From Cyanoderma ruficeps (taxonomy: Eukaryota > Chordata > Aves > Passeriformes > Timaliidae): a stretch of DNA of 64,000 nucleotides. A program made the translations under genes and the position numbers. Each line of letters starts with the position of its first letter. Position 1 is the first letter of the stretch. Under the pieces are notes generated by a model. That model ran no database searches, was not told where the DNA came from, and worked only from the letters and a program-made list of their open reading frames with translations. Positions 45,709-57,189 of the stretch are shown piece by piece. The DNA lies in NCBI GenBank assembly GCA_008694505.1, contig VZDJ01000219.1, forward strand, positions 11,336,350 to 11,400,349, written 5' to 3'.

Positions 45709-47744
45709 GGTAGACACAGCCAAATTCAGAGTGAGCAATGCGGGCGCTGAGGCAAAACGAGGTCAAAAAGAGCCTTTGCAGGCTGTGCTCTGCAGGAAGG
45801 ATCCTGCCTCTGTGCACAGCACCCACCATGAGCCACACGATGCTCTCACACCTCGTCCAGTTTTCATATTCAGAGGTGAAGCAGGATGAAAACCCAATTG
45901 TTGGCCAGGAGGTGCCTCTGCCTGGGCCCAGGCTGCACTGTGCAGTTGGTGCTTTAGAGATGTGTGCATAATTAATTTTTCAGCTTGCTCACCATTTCAA
46001 GAGAACACAAAGCAGGTTTTCTTCTGAAATAGCTCTCCCCACTGTCATGTCTTCTGAAAACTATCACTTCGAATTATGCAAAACATGTTGTTCTGTTCTG
46101 TTTTTAAAAAGGGTATACATCTATATATAAAAAGCCTGCATTTGAGCAAATTTGGTCTCAAAAAACCTTCCAGCTGAAATACAGAGCTGTTACATTTCAT
46201 TTCGAAAATGTCAAACAACATGATTGGACTTTTTCCTTAAAAATGCTGGCTTTCTTTTTTTAAAATCTGTATTTGCCTGGGTAACCCTTAACTGCATTTT
46301 CTGGATGAGTAAACTAATTACCTGAGAACTTGTCACTGCCCACACAGCCCCAGAGCTCTCACCTGGCTTAGCTGGATGTGTGGGGAGCCTTGGAAAGGTG
46401 CACAGGTGGGGCTGCAGACTCATGACCTCTGCATTTTCAATATGCACATCATATAAAAACAGAGTAATTTTCAGTGTCTGGGTGAAGGAGGCTCCAGCGA
46501 GAGCCTCTCAGCCAAACTGCAGAGCTCTTGGAGACCTCTGTGTATCTACAGCCCTATCCCAGGGAAGGGAGGGGCAGTCAGCACCCTAAAAAATACTCAT
46601 GTGAAATTAAAAAAAGGAGGCAAGGAAGAAAACTGGTTTCTTTGGTACAAGGTGGTTTTCCTTCCTCAAGAGCTTCCCTTTCAGGTCTGCCCCTTGCTCT
46701 CCTGCATCTGAGCAGTGGCACAGGTACAGTTTGGCACAGCTGTGATACAGATGCGTGGTGGTCACTGCCCACACCCAGCAGGATTTACGTTGTAGTGATG
46801 CTGCAGAAAGCCACAAAAAGAGTATTTTGTGTGAACTGGAGTTTCATCCTTCTGAACTAAGGATGCACCTGGAGCCAGGGCAGCATGTCCTTCTGCTCTT
46901 CTCTGGTTTTTTAGCTGCTCCTGGGCCTGTTCTTCAGCTCTCTGGGAGAAGGAAGTGGGATAAAACAGACATCATGTGGCACTAATGCTGCTCTCTCCCA
47001 GGCACAAGAATTGGCCTGGCTGAGGCATCACAATGAATAAGAGCAGGAAACAACTCTTGCCAAACAGCTGGCTGGCATAAGGAGAAGCTCTTGCTGGTAG
47101 GAGAATTTGGGAACAAATATTTTTCTTGTGCCAGCTCTGCTGAGCTGCACAGCTGATCCCAAGTCAGCTCCAGAGCTTCCAGTGGGCTGGAGAATCAAAC
47201 CTGAATCCTGCATGGATCGTGTCAAAGCACGGCAGGGGACACAGCAACAATTCCTGCTGTGATCTAGGTCGGGGAGCTGTGATAACCCTGTTGGTATCTG
47301 CTCACTGTGACTGTCTGTGCATAGCTGTGCCTTGTGCTGGGTGCTGCCCTTGTCTCTGTCACCAGGGAGGGCCCAGTGCTGGGATGCTGCAGCTGGTGCT
47401 CCCTGGACACATTTTCCTCTGCAATGGGAAGTCTGGGGTGCCTGGTGGTGTTTCCAGCTTTTGCCCCTGCCTGTGCAAAGCTGCTGTCTGGGTGGCAGAA
47501 GGACCACACGTCTGTGTTGGGTCTTTAGCAGAGGCAGACACAGCCACCAGGACCTGTGGTGCCCCTAAAGAGACCTCCTGATGGCTTTAGCTCCCAAATC
47601 CCATTGCTTTGGGGCGGGTGTCTATCCCAAGCAGTGGAGCAGAGCGAGCCCAGGCAGAGAGAAGGGTCTGAGTGAGATTTTAGCAACTCCTGCTGCTTCC
47701 GCCTGCTGCGCTCTGTGCTTCTAGGAACTGAGAGCCCTGAATGT
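45709..47744. other. Noncoding DNA, no gene seen
   Basis: Mixed, G+C-richer from 46,500 onward. Overlapping frames on both strands at 47,028-47,581 (up to 159 codons) lack domains. No repeat family or RNA gene is recognised. Confidence 0.5.
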
Positions 47745-48070
47745 AAACATACAGCTGCATCATCTGATCCTTCTCAGAGCGTTGTTTGTTTGGGGTCAAC
47801 TTATCTCCTTTTCAAGAACAGGATGTTTAAGAAAAAAAATAAATATATATAAAGCCTATCTGTAATAGTCTTAATTGTAAACCAGCCTCTATACTTTCAG
47901 AGTGGAACCTAATTAATCATTGGCTGTACAGGGAACTGATTAATTGCTTTGCTGCTCTTTACTCATATAAATCTTTGATTTAGTGATTACTGCATTTTGA
48001 TTTATCACTTACTACGCAAGTAATCAATATTTATGATGAATGGACAAATTCAACTACCACCTATTTTGCT
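47745..48070. promoter_or_regulatory. Enhancer-like block with inverted PBX/HOX-type pair
   Basis: Two exact inverted copies of TGATTAATT, a PBX-HOX-like homeodomain word, face each other at 47,911-47,919 (AATTAATCA) and 47,937-47,945 (TGATTAATT), separated by 17 bases. Nearby are GTCTTAATTGTAAACC, GTGATTACTG, GCAAGTAATCAATATTTATG and several TTGATTTA words. The block is non-repetitive and lacks any open frame. The density of TAAT/TGAT cores makes it a strong enhancer candidate; conservation is inferred. Confidence 0.45.
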
Positions 48071-50439
48071 ATGTTATATATACATATATATATGATGTGA
48101 TATATAAAACACACATTGTTTTCAATGTCTATTTTTAATTATCCAAACTGGAAATACGTATCTTTTCTCCCACAGTGATGCCTGTTTTCTGACAGTGTCC
48201 TACAATGGTGTAAATTAGGAATAACTCCACTATGGGAAACACTGAAGTATAATGAAGAAGAATTTGGGTTTAAGACAGAGAAAACATCCACAGGAAAAGA
48301 GAATTTATGCAAATAAAAAACTAATTGAAGAAAAGGCCTCACATTTTTGCTAAAACCCCATCGAGGGACAGAGCATTTACTAGTGTAAACTGGTATAGAT
48401 CCTGGCCTAATTTTTGTTGTCTATCTTTCTTCACAGTCCTTCAATTCAATGTGAATCTGATCTCAGGGATTATTACACAGGAGTCTGACTGTCTGCAGTC
48501 CTTCAGAATTACAAACTAATTGTGGGATAAGAGCTATATATAATTTACTAGCTATGGATTTGTTTTCCTGCTTTCAGAAGTGCCTTTACCTTCCCCCCCC
48601 TCCCAGTAGCTGAACATGGTTTGAGTGAGAATGGGACCTCACTGGTGGCAGCTCATCCAAAGCCCAGTGCCCACGGCCACCCCAAATCGTGGGAGAGGAG
48701 AGGGGGTTAGCAGGGGATAGCCCCATTCTGGAGCCTGGCAACTTTAGAAAACCTCTGGCAATAAGACATGTTTGATAATGTCTTTGCTCTGATTCCAGGA
48801 GGGCTGAGTAGATATTAGAGTAAATGGACTTTGTCTGGCCCATGGCTCCTTGAAAATAAAACAGAAGGGTGTCATCAGCATGGGCCCCAACCTGCTCTGA
48901 GAGCAGCATCTTCTTTCATCTTTGCTGTAGCCAAAAAACTCTCACCAGTGAATCATTCAGGTGTGAGCCCAGGGCTGGATCCAAGGTCAGCAGGAGTGGA
49001 TGGAAGGGCTTTTGCTTTCTTCAAAGGATTTGTGATTGGGTTTTTGTGCCTGTAAATGTTCTCAGGAAGGGATGGTCCTCTCTGCTCCTTTCCCTGCCAC
49101 GTGGACGCTCATGCAGTGGAAAGCCCAAATTGTAAACTAACAATGATCTATGATCTTTTTAGGGTTCATGTTAAGGCTTTGGTTCATCTGTGGACTCCTA
49201 CTCATGTAGTCAAAGGTCAGACTGACTCATCCTGAAGCTTCTGGTAGAACTGGGTAACCAGTGGGCATCTTCCTCTCCCTGCTGCACAGCAGTTTTATTC
49301 CTGTCACAACAGTCCTTGTTGGAATCAAGTACACTGAGAAAATGTAAACTTCTCCCACGGTGCTCCATACTTCTCTTAGACTCTTCTACCAAACAAACCT
49401 CATTCCCAGTAGAAGGAGGAAGGAGGACCTTTGGCATTTTATGTAGGACTTTTCACCACCTGGAACACATCAGGATATTTCCTGTGATGTTCACATACCT
49501 GTGGAAAGTTAAGCAGACACTCCTTAGGAAAGAGATGTTGTTCTTCCAGGGAGTTGTGTTAAAAAAGTGAGTCAGCTGTTTGTTTGGGTTTTTTCCCCGT
49601 ACCTCCCATAACTGTTCAGGTAACCTACTGTGAGCAGAAAGAAAGGAGGAACTCCCTGTTTGCAGTGAATCCAGGCTCAGCTCTCCTGCTTCAAGCAGCC
49701 CCTGAGGTGAGCCCAGCACTCCTCATTATTTATTTTGTTCTGGGGCACTGTCCAAGAGTTATGACCAGTGTTCTTCAGACTCTGATATATATTACATGTG
49801 CTTAGTGGAAACCCATTCATCTGTCCCTTGTCTCTCTCCCCCAGAGCCCGGATTTCCTTGATTGTAAAGCAAGATAAAGCTGCTATCTTGACTTTAAAGA
49901 CTCTGGGAAGAAATGTGTTCACAATCTCCCTCTCTCTTCAGCTTATTATGCATCCCTGCTGTGATGGACACAAATTTTGTCTCCCTCCAGCTTCCTCCAT
50001 TCTTGTCTAAACAGCTGAGAGATTTCCAGCTGAAGAATTGAGCCTCTTTACTCCACAGAGAAATATATTCCCACCTCATTGCTTTTGGATCTGGAAGGGA
50101 GAAGCAGGTCCTTGTCCTGCTGGGTTTGTCTCATCTCTCCTGAAGTGAAGCTGATGCCTCACTGAGGAGGATTAGACAAAACTCTTGGTATATCCAGGCT
50201 TTCAGGTCTCCCAAAAGCTGGAAGAAGACAAAAGGGCCCTGCTTTCCATCCTGTTGTTGCACAAAGCACTGCAGTTGTAACTGGGATGGGGAGCCACAGA
50301 AGTCTACACTGCTGGAACTAAAGGAGGGGAGGGGAAAAAGGAAACAGAGCTAGAAAAGCTTTTGCAACTGGAAAAAAACATAATAAATCCATGAGCTATG
50401 CACAGCCCCAGGGCTTTATGACCACGAGCAGCCATGAGG
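48071..50439. other. Noncoding DNA, no gene seen
   Basis: Begins with a (TA)n-rich tract (48,074-48,108). A POU octamer ATGCAAAT is at 48,307-48,314. A run of Cs lies at 48,592-48,603. Open frames at 48,586-49,922 overlap on both strands and lack domains. No repeat family or RNA gene is recognised. Confidence 0.5.
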
Positions 50440-50665
50440 GAATGACTTGAACTTACCCAAAGCCGTTAATTACCTGGCTGAGATCAAAAGCCTAAGTAAG
50501 GGAGTATATTTACGATGCACCTTACAGGATATGTTTCAACTTTCTAGATTTTTTTTTTTATTAATTGGTTTGATTAAATAGATTTAAAGAGCCTGGGCAG
50601 AGGCTCCTAAATCATACTCCATATTGATCTAATGAAATACTCAATAAATTTACTAATATGGCTCC
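50440..50665. promoter_or_regulatory. Possible enhancer-like block
   Basis: A+T-rich and non-repetitive apart from a T run at 50,550-50,560. It contains CCGTTAATTACC near 50,464 (a homeodomain core) and TTATTAATTGGTTTGATTAAA near 50,560. It lies just upstream of the candidate terminal exon. Confidence 0.28.
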
Positions 50666-50679
50666 TTTGCTTTGTGCAG

Positions 50680-51040
50680 TCTGAAAGGAAATGCCACTCT
50701 AAATGGCGATAACTCAGTGTGGAGCCTCAGCAGTGACTCATGGCGTGCCAGGGGGAGGCTGGGAAGATGCTGCCCTGCAATTTGCAGGACAGCTCAGAGT
50801 TTAACAGCACTTCCAGGCTCCTGCCCACTCTGCCCCAGCTTTCCTACTCCATTTCCCAGCCTCTTGGCCAGCTTCTTGTGCCACTTCCAGATTTCAGTGA
50901 CGTTCACCAGCTCGCCAAAGTGTGTTCAATATACAGCTCAGCGGAGACCTCCCCGAGCAGAACCCTGTTTCTGCTTTATAAATACACCACACAATGTGTG
51001 GTCTAAATAAAATAAATCCTGCTCAGCTCAGGGTAGATCT
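50680..51040 (+). other. Candidate terminal exon with small ORF and poly-A signals
   Basis: An acceptor-like CCTTTGCTTTGTGCAG ends at 50,679. Two frames stay open to about 51,004-51,010. One contains an ATG-started 88-codon frame at 50,740-51,006; by hand count about two thirds of its codons end in G or C, and 26 of the first 32 after the start, although the neighbourhood is A+T-rich. Two overlapping AATAAA signals (51,006-51,011 and 51,011-51,016) touch the stop, and a GT-rich stretch follows near 51,050, so the interval has acceptor, open frame and 3'-end signals in the right order. The predicted protein is Ser/Leu/Pro-rich with no known domain. The transcript may instead be noncoding. Confidence 0.28.
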
Positions 51041-51574
51041 AATGTAGAAAATGTATGATGTTTATTCCCTCCTGATGCAATAAATTGAGAATGACGGGAT
51101 GGAAAGTTTACAGCTTTTCAGCGTTCACTTATATTGATGGGAATGAAGAGTTTGGGCAAGGAAAATCGGGAGTTTGGGCAGGAACAATCCCTTCCTGCCC
51201 CAGGGCAGAAAGCTGTGATCACACAGTCTCTGCTGGCTGCAGTTTTGCTGGCTGAGCACATTGCCATCTCCAGATCTGGCTGTTTCCCTGTGCAATATTC
51301 AGCTTCTTGTATGGGAGATCCTTCGAGTTGGTTTTGCCTAGGTGAACTAACATAGTAAAGGCTATTTTACTACATTAACACTAAATAAACACACGAAATA
51401 ATGAATAAATAAATACACTGAAGTGCATTTACTTAATGAATGGCTTCACCAGGACGTGGCCATGCAGATGATCCAGCTGCCATATGTACAAGAGGGGGAA
51501 AAGAAGGAGTTGGAGGTGATGGGGAGCAGTGCCCCCCTGATCCAGCCTCCAGCCCTTGTCACATTTAGCACCTG
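51041..51574. other. Noncoding DNA, nothing recognised
   Basis: Mixed DNA with an A+T-rich stretch of AAATAAACAC-type words at 51,360-51,420. No gene or repeat family is recognised. Confidence 0.5.
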
Positions 51575-52015
51575 AGCTGCTTTACCTGAATTTTTAACTA
51601 TTTAAACATCCTTGAGCCATGTAAGTTAATGTTCATGTGCCTGGGAAATGCTAATGCAAACTAATTTGCTAGAAGGCAAATTTAAACACATGTCAGCCTG
51701 TCTGCACAGAGCTCTGGCAATTTGGGGTTGAATTTCACCAGACAATTACAGGATGTCCCATCAGCTTGTGTGAGCAACCATTGCTTCTGACAAATATCAA
51801 CAATTTCATTCATACGCAATTTTTGTGTCATGCTGGAATATAGTTTCACTTGTCAGTCTAATATGGGTTTTAATATTTTTATCTTCTCTATATTTAAGTT
51901 AATAAATTGACAACAACATATTTTTGAACACTGTGACTCAAAGCCAGTCTATGGCATCAGGGCTCTCCCAATAAATTAAGGATATTCTGCAGTCTTATTC
52001 AAATATCTCTGTGAT
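51575..52015. promoter_or_regulatory. Enhancer-like block with near-palindromic homeodomain site
   Basis: A+T-rich and non-repetitive. GCAAACTAATTTGC at 51,656-51,669 differs at one base from the perfect palindrome at 11,836-11,849 and is followed by GGCAAATTTAAAC. Other words: AAGTTAATGTTCATG near 51,624 and ATTTAAGTTAATAAATTGAC near 51,891. No open frame of note. Inference from motifs and texture. Confidence 0.38.
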
Positions 52016-55000
52016 TTCTCTCTTACTTATTATTTTTATTATATTTTTCTCCTTTTCTTGCACTTTTCTTCCTCCATCCTCTTTTCTGGGATGAAATTAA
52101 TTTTTAACTCCAAACATAAATCCTAGAGAGGATATCCCACTGGTGATGTGTTTACTAATGGCTGTGAAAATCAGAACCAGAGAGGCAAGGAAAGAGGAAG
52201 ATGGCAAAGACAAATATATTTGGAAACAGTTAACTGAGGAACAAATTAAAAATGCCCTTTGAGTAAAAACAACCCAACCAAACAAAAGAGGCTCCCCTCT
52301 GAAGAACATGACCTCAAATCTTTTGTCTGCCTTTATTGAATCTGCATCCCCGGATCTTGGGAACAGCTTATAAATTTTGCCAGCTAGGAAATAACCCCTG
52401 ACATTAAACAAAAAAGTCAAAGCTTTTTTGGGCTCAGAAAACCCACAGTTCCCTCCTCTTACGGGGTGCAGGTTTGTGATGCATCTTAGAATCCTGAGAG
52501 TGAAGATGAGGAAGGAATAGGGTGAAAGGAAAAGGATGACACAGATGTGGCAAGACAAGGCCACAGCTTGGTGGGGCCAGCTTTGGACTAAAAGCCCATC
52601 CCAGCCTCCCTCTGCTTGCATTGCTCCAGCAGCCAGTTAACTTCTGCTCAAGGGACAATCCTTCTCCTGCCATCCAAGTGCTCCACAGAGTTCCACCATG
52701 AGTCCCAAGGTAAGGGATGGCCACAGGGACTCTGGTGTCCCTCAGGGGTGCTGCGCTGGGGGCTGAGGCACCTCCCACATTAATACAAATGTCTCCAGTG
52801 CCTTTTTACAGCAGATGTTTCCATGTGTGTAGATTTCTTCCTTCTACCTGCAATATTTGCACCTCCAGGAACAGCAAATAGCAGGCTACGTTCCTTTTCA
52901 GACAGTTTTATGATACATATGCTACCAATGCTCCTTGTTCCCACCTTTTCTTCTGGCTCACACAAACATCCACTGCCCTTCCACATTCTCCCTCTGTAAG
53001 GCAGCTGTGGCCCTTTGGAAAATGCACTAAAGGAAAACACAGGAAAATCTTGCTAGCAGTGACACATTCAGCAGTGCCTGCAGGTGGTGGGAGCAGGTTC
53101 AGTGATGTCCCTGTCCTCCTTTGGTAAACGTGCCCTCATCTGTCTGATGTGCTGTGCTACAGACATTCAATTCCTTTTCAAATCACTGCTTCAGTCCCAC
53201 CAGTGTGAGCAGGGAGAAGGGGCTTTTGTGTTTCCAAGGAACAAAATAAGGAGGACTCTGTAAATACCTTATATCTGGGTATTTGCTATAAAGGCCTCTT
53301 AATTTTCTGAGAGAAAAAAAAAATGCCCACAGAATACACCTGAAAATAATTTCTGAGTTTACAAGGCGACATGCAGCTTCTCAACACATGATCAAATGTT
53401 GCTGTTTCTGAAGGTAAACACAATAAAAAGGCATCCAGGAAAGAGTCGGTGAAGTTATCAAGTTTCTGCGTGAGAAAAAACCCCCAAACCCAAACAAAAC
53501 AATCACACCCCTCAGCCCCAAACCAGTGGGATGCTGTAGCCGTGATCTCAGGGTGTGTGATTGCAGTGTGGGACACCGGGGGATATAACACCTAGGTGGA
53601 ATGTGCTCCTCAGGAATTCACCACTTGCCTGCGAAAGGAGCCAAGAGCTGTAATCAACTTACCCACTGCATTTTCTCCTGCTGTTCACTAATGAGTGAAG
53701 GCAAAGCAAACAGCACACTCGCAGCTCCATCACACCGAGTTTTACCTGTAGCCAGTGGGTCCCTAATCAGAATTAAAGCAAAACAGGCAAAATTAGCTTG
53801 TTAGCATTTTTCTCTGTTAGCATTGGAGAAATGTCACTTTTTGCCTGGGGCACTTCTGGTAGCTTTACCACAAAGGAAAATAACTATTGTACCAGCGACG
53901 TCCCTAAACATGTAGTCCTGGGCATTCAAATGTAGCAAGGCTGATGATATGATACTTCTCTCCTAATTTATGCAGAAAAGGAAGGAGGCTGGGGATGGGG
54001 CAGCCCATCATGTTACTGTCAACTAGCAAGCACTTTTTAGTCCTCTTTGATGTATGGATTTCCAACGTTTTGTCCTAACAGAGAGATAACCCTTTGCAGA
54101 ATAATTTTAAGCCAACTGGAAAATAGATTTCCTTCTCTTCGTTATAATTTCTATGCCCTTTGGGAACAGTCCCCACAGGCTAAACATCTGATTCTCTTTC
54201 TTGTTAGTTGTGACGGGCAGCATGCAAGCCAGGGCTATTTTGTGAGCTGCTTCCTCCACGCCCCCTCCACAGCCAAAAGCAGAAGGTATCAGTCCTTAGG
54301 AAGAGCAAGGGTGGCCAATTGTTCAGAACCCAAGAAATTATCAGTCTTGTGTTCGGTTCCCACTTCTGCTAAAGATTCCCAGCATCATCTCAGGCAACTC
54401 CTGAATCCCCTTGACACTTTGCTCTGTGTCTGTAACATGAAAGCACCAGGTCCTGTCTTAAAGATGGATCCTCAGGGAGGAGCATGTGAGGTGTGATCCA
54501 GGGGTGGGGGATCACATCTCAGGTCTGGTTAAGCAGATGTGCTGATTTGGGGAGTGACATTTTTAGTGGGAAGCCTGAAATTGTTCCTAAAGCTACAAGA
54601 GTCTTTGAGTTCACAGACCAATGCATAGAGAAACAGAGATTATAAGTCAGCCTGATTAGGTGAAGCTTTAGAATGCAACATGGACTTGGGGAACTCAGAA
54701 ATCTGGGTTAAACCAACAGGAAATTGTCAGTGTGCACAACAGGGCAGGCATGCAGGGTTAAGGTAGAACCCCTGCAGGCTCTATCTCGAGAGGAAGGGCT
54801 TCAGCACTGCCCACAGCCACCTACAACCAGAACAGTGAAGACAACCCCTTCTTCCAACAACAGCCAATTGAATCATCAGCTGTAAGAGGGGTTTCTAAAA
54901 AGCTGGTGCCAAGTCCTGGTGCCTCCATTGGAAATGTTGGTGCCACGAGCATGGAGCTTTGTGTGTTCAGCTGAGATCTCCTCCACAGCCTGCACACAGG

Positions 55001-55560
55001 CAGCCAACAGCCCTGTGTTTGTGGGCAAACACTGCACACTGCCAGTGAGCACCGTGCTGGGGCTGCTTTGGTGTGATACTGAACCCTCAGTACCAGCAAA
55101 AACGTCCTGGCAACTGGGGAACATGTATTTAAGACAACTCTTTAAAGCATTGTTGCCTGTCTGGACAGCCAGCTCTTCACTGCACAGGGCAATGAGGGCA
55201 GGGGACAGTGGAAAACGCAGATGAGGGCTGGGATTTTGTGGGGCAGAGCTCCTCAGGCACAATAACACTGAGAAACCATTTCTCCTGGTGAGTAAAAGTG
55301 TGCTGCTGAGTTCATAAACCACTGCATCTGAGCTAATATCAGCCCTGCTGAGACTCCAGACCAGCCTGGACAGGACACCTGGGGGGCTTGTTCCCCCTTC
55401 CTGGCTGATCCTGTCCAGAGGAGCTCCCCGTGGACAGCAGAGAACAGACTCTTCCTGTCTCTCAGGGATGAGCTGCTCGTAGAGGCACAAGGTCTGTCCC
55501 AAATTGTGCTCTTACAAAACAAAGCCTGGTCTTTTTAATTTATCCAAAATATGACCCTGG
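52016..55560. other. Noncoding DNA, no gene seen
   Basis: About 3.5 kb of mixed DNA. The minus-strand frame at 52,097-52,621 (174 codons) and the longest frame of the window, minus strand 54,876-55,502 (208 codons, TTG-started), have no domain or splice support, and the plus strand is also open over part of the latter. A CCACCATGAG start-like word followed ten bases later by AAG|GTAAGG lies at 52,695-52,715, but without further support. No repeat family is recognised. Confidence 0.45.
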
Positions 55561-56924
55561 AAATGGCACATCTCTAGGTGTTCCCCGTTTAATATATTTT
55601 AAATAACACCACTGATATAAGGCACTTTTGGAATAACATTAACATCTGGGCTGACCCCGCCTCCCTACCAAGTTTGAGCCTGATGTTAATTAAAACAGGC
55701 AAGTTATAAACCCCAGGAAATGGCAGCTGACCCTTGACTATGAATGTAATGCTGTAATAATATGCTGTAAAAATGAGCCATAGTCAAACTGCTGCCCAGG
55801 TTGTTCCTAGAATGATGCTCTTTCTTTCTCACCACTGTGCTCCCTCTCTCCAGGAATGAGATCATTATCCCACTGGCACCCTCGCCAGGCTCTGGTTTTG
55901 GGGTGGCAGCCTTCACATTCCGAATCACCCCCAAGAAAATGATCTCTCCTGACAGGAAAAATTGCCTCTCTTCTGAGAGGCACTTCTCATTTCTGTGTGA
56001 AAACTGCTTCCTGACCACATGTGGTCGCTGAGGATCCCGTGCTGCTCTGTCAGCACGGACTTAACCTGAGCTGCCCTGACGTTTGGAAAAATAGGGAAAA
56101 ATAAGGAGGAGAATTTTTTTCTTTCCGCTCCGTATTCCCAGCTGCAGGTGAGCGGGGAGGGTGGAGGAGGATGGTCCCAGCACAGGGGGAGGCAGACCCT
56201 GGAGCTGAGGGCAGAGGGGAGGTTTGCTGTGAGCCACTTCCAGAGGTGGCAGTGAGAGGCTGCACTTTCCACTTGTGTGGAAACTCAAAAGTTACTCAAA
56301 GTTACTCCCGGTAACTTCCCTTCCTTTGGTGGTCCAGCAGTGAAGGGTTGGAGGTGTCTGCGATGGGGAGCCAGGTAACAGCTGAGAGCAGGAGGTGAGA
56401 CGGGGTCAGGGGAGAACTGGAGGAACCCCCAGACTCATCACCACGTCTCTCACTGACTAAATACTAGATGTGATTTGGAAGTAATTAATGGAACATTTCT
56501 GTTGTTGTTGGAAAACACAGTGCTGTTGAAATTGGAACGTTTCCTCTCAAGATGTTGCTTTTTGTCAAGCTATGAATGAAAAAACACCAACAAAACCCAA
56601 ACAGAAAAGCCCTCCCAAAGCTAAACAAAACAAGCAAACCCCAAATCCAAAGGTTTCCTTGTCCTGCAAGGACTTCTGAAGAGACCCTACAGGTTTCAGT
56701 TCCTGTGGCCCATCGGAACCCAGCCCAGCAGCGTTCACAGTGTCCCACAGACTATGTCCCTTTGTTTGTAAATAAGTTAAATGAGCTTTTGAGCAGATAC
56801 ATTTTATCTTCTGTGTGAGCTGAAGGAACCAGGATATGAGCCTACGAAAGGCTGGCCTGTAATGGATACACCCTGCCCCTTCTCTCTTTGAGGCATGGGA
56901 AAGGTCAACTTTTGTCCTCTAAAA
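55561..56924. other. Noncoding DNA, no gene seen
   Basis: The A+T-rich part at 55,580-55,720 has some regulatory texture (GATGTTAATTAAAACAGG). 55,850-56,280 is G+C-richer and open in several frames on both strands. A 10-mer (AAAGTTACTC) is repeated in tandem near 56,288-56,307. Nothing coding is recognised. Confidence 0.45.
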
Positions 56925-57065
56925 TGTGTCACTGCTATAAATACGACTGCATAATTTATTGCAAATTGTTTAGCAAATTTATTGCAAACTATTAATAAAC
57001 CTCCTTGAAACAGCACAATGAGCGTGTGCAATAAACAAGGGAAATATTTGCTTGATTCAAACCAC
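56925..57065. promoter_or_regulatory. Possible regulatory site cluster with 13-bp direct repeat
   Basis: The 13-mer AATTTATTGCAAA occurs exactly twice at 56,953-56,965 and 56,976-56,988, 23 bases apart. ATTGCAAA resembles a C/EBP or POU half-site; TTTATTG resembles a HOX word. Related words follow (CTATTAATAAAC, GTGCAATAAACAAGG). The repetition is seen directly; the factor identity is a guess. Confidence 0.33.
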
Positions 57066-57189
57066 ATTGGATGATGTTAAATTAATGTTGAATAGATACA
57101 TTTGAAGGCCTGGAGGGATGAGTGCAGGCAGCCACCGGATGCTGAGCCCTGAGCACACATGTCAGAAGATGTCGGGGAAGTGACCAAAC
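57066..57189. other. Noncoding DNA, nothing recognised
   Basis: Short linker without gene, repeat or motif cluster. Confidence 0.5.

Noticed and set aside
52695..52715. Strong start context CCACCATGAG followed by AAG|GTAAGG
   Set aside because: The implied coding part would be four codons and no partner exon or promoter signal is evident.
54876..55502. Longest open frame of the window, 208 codons on the minus strand
   Set aside because: It starts at TTG, has no recognisable domain, and a plus-strand frame of 101 codons overlaps it. With thousands of frames in 64 kb one of this length is expected by chance.
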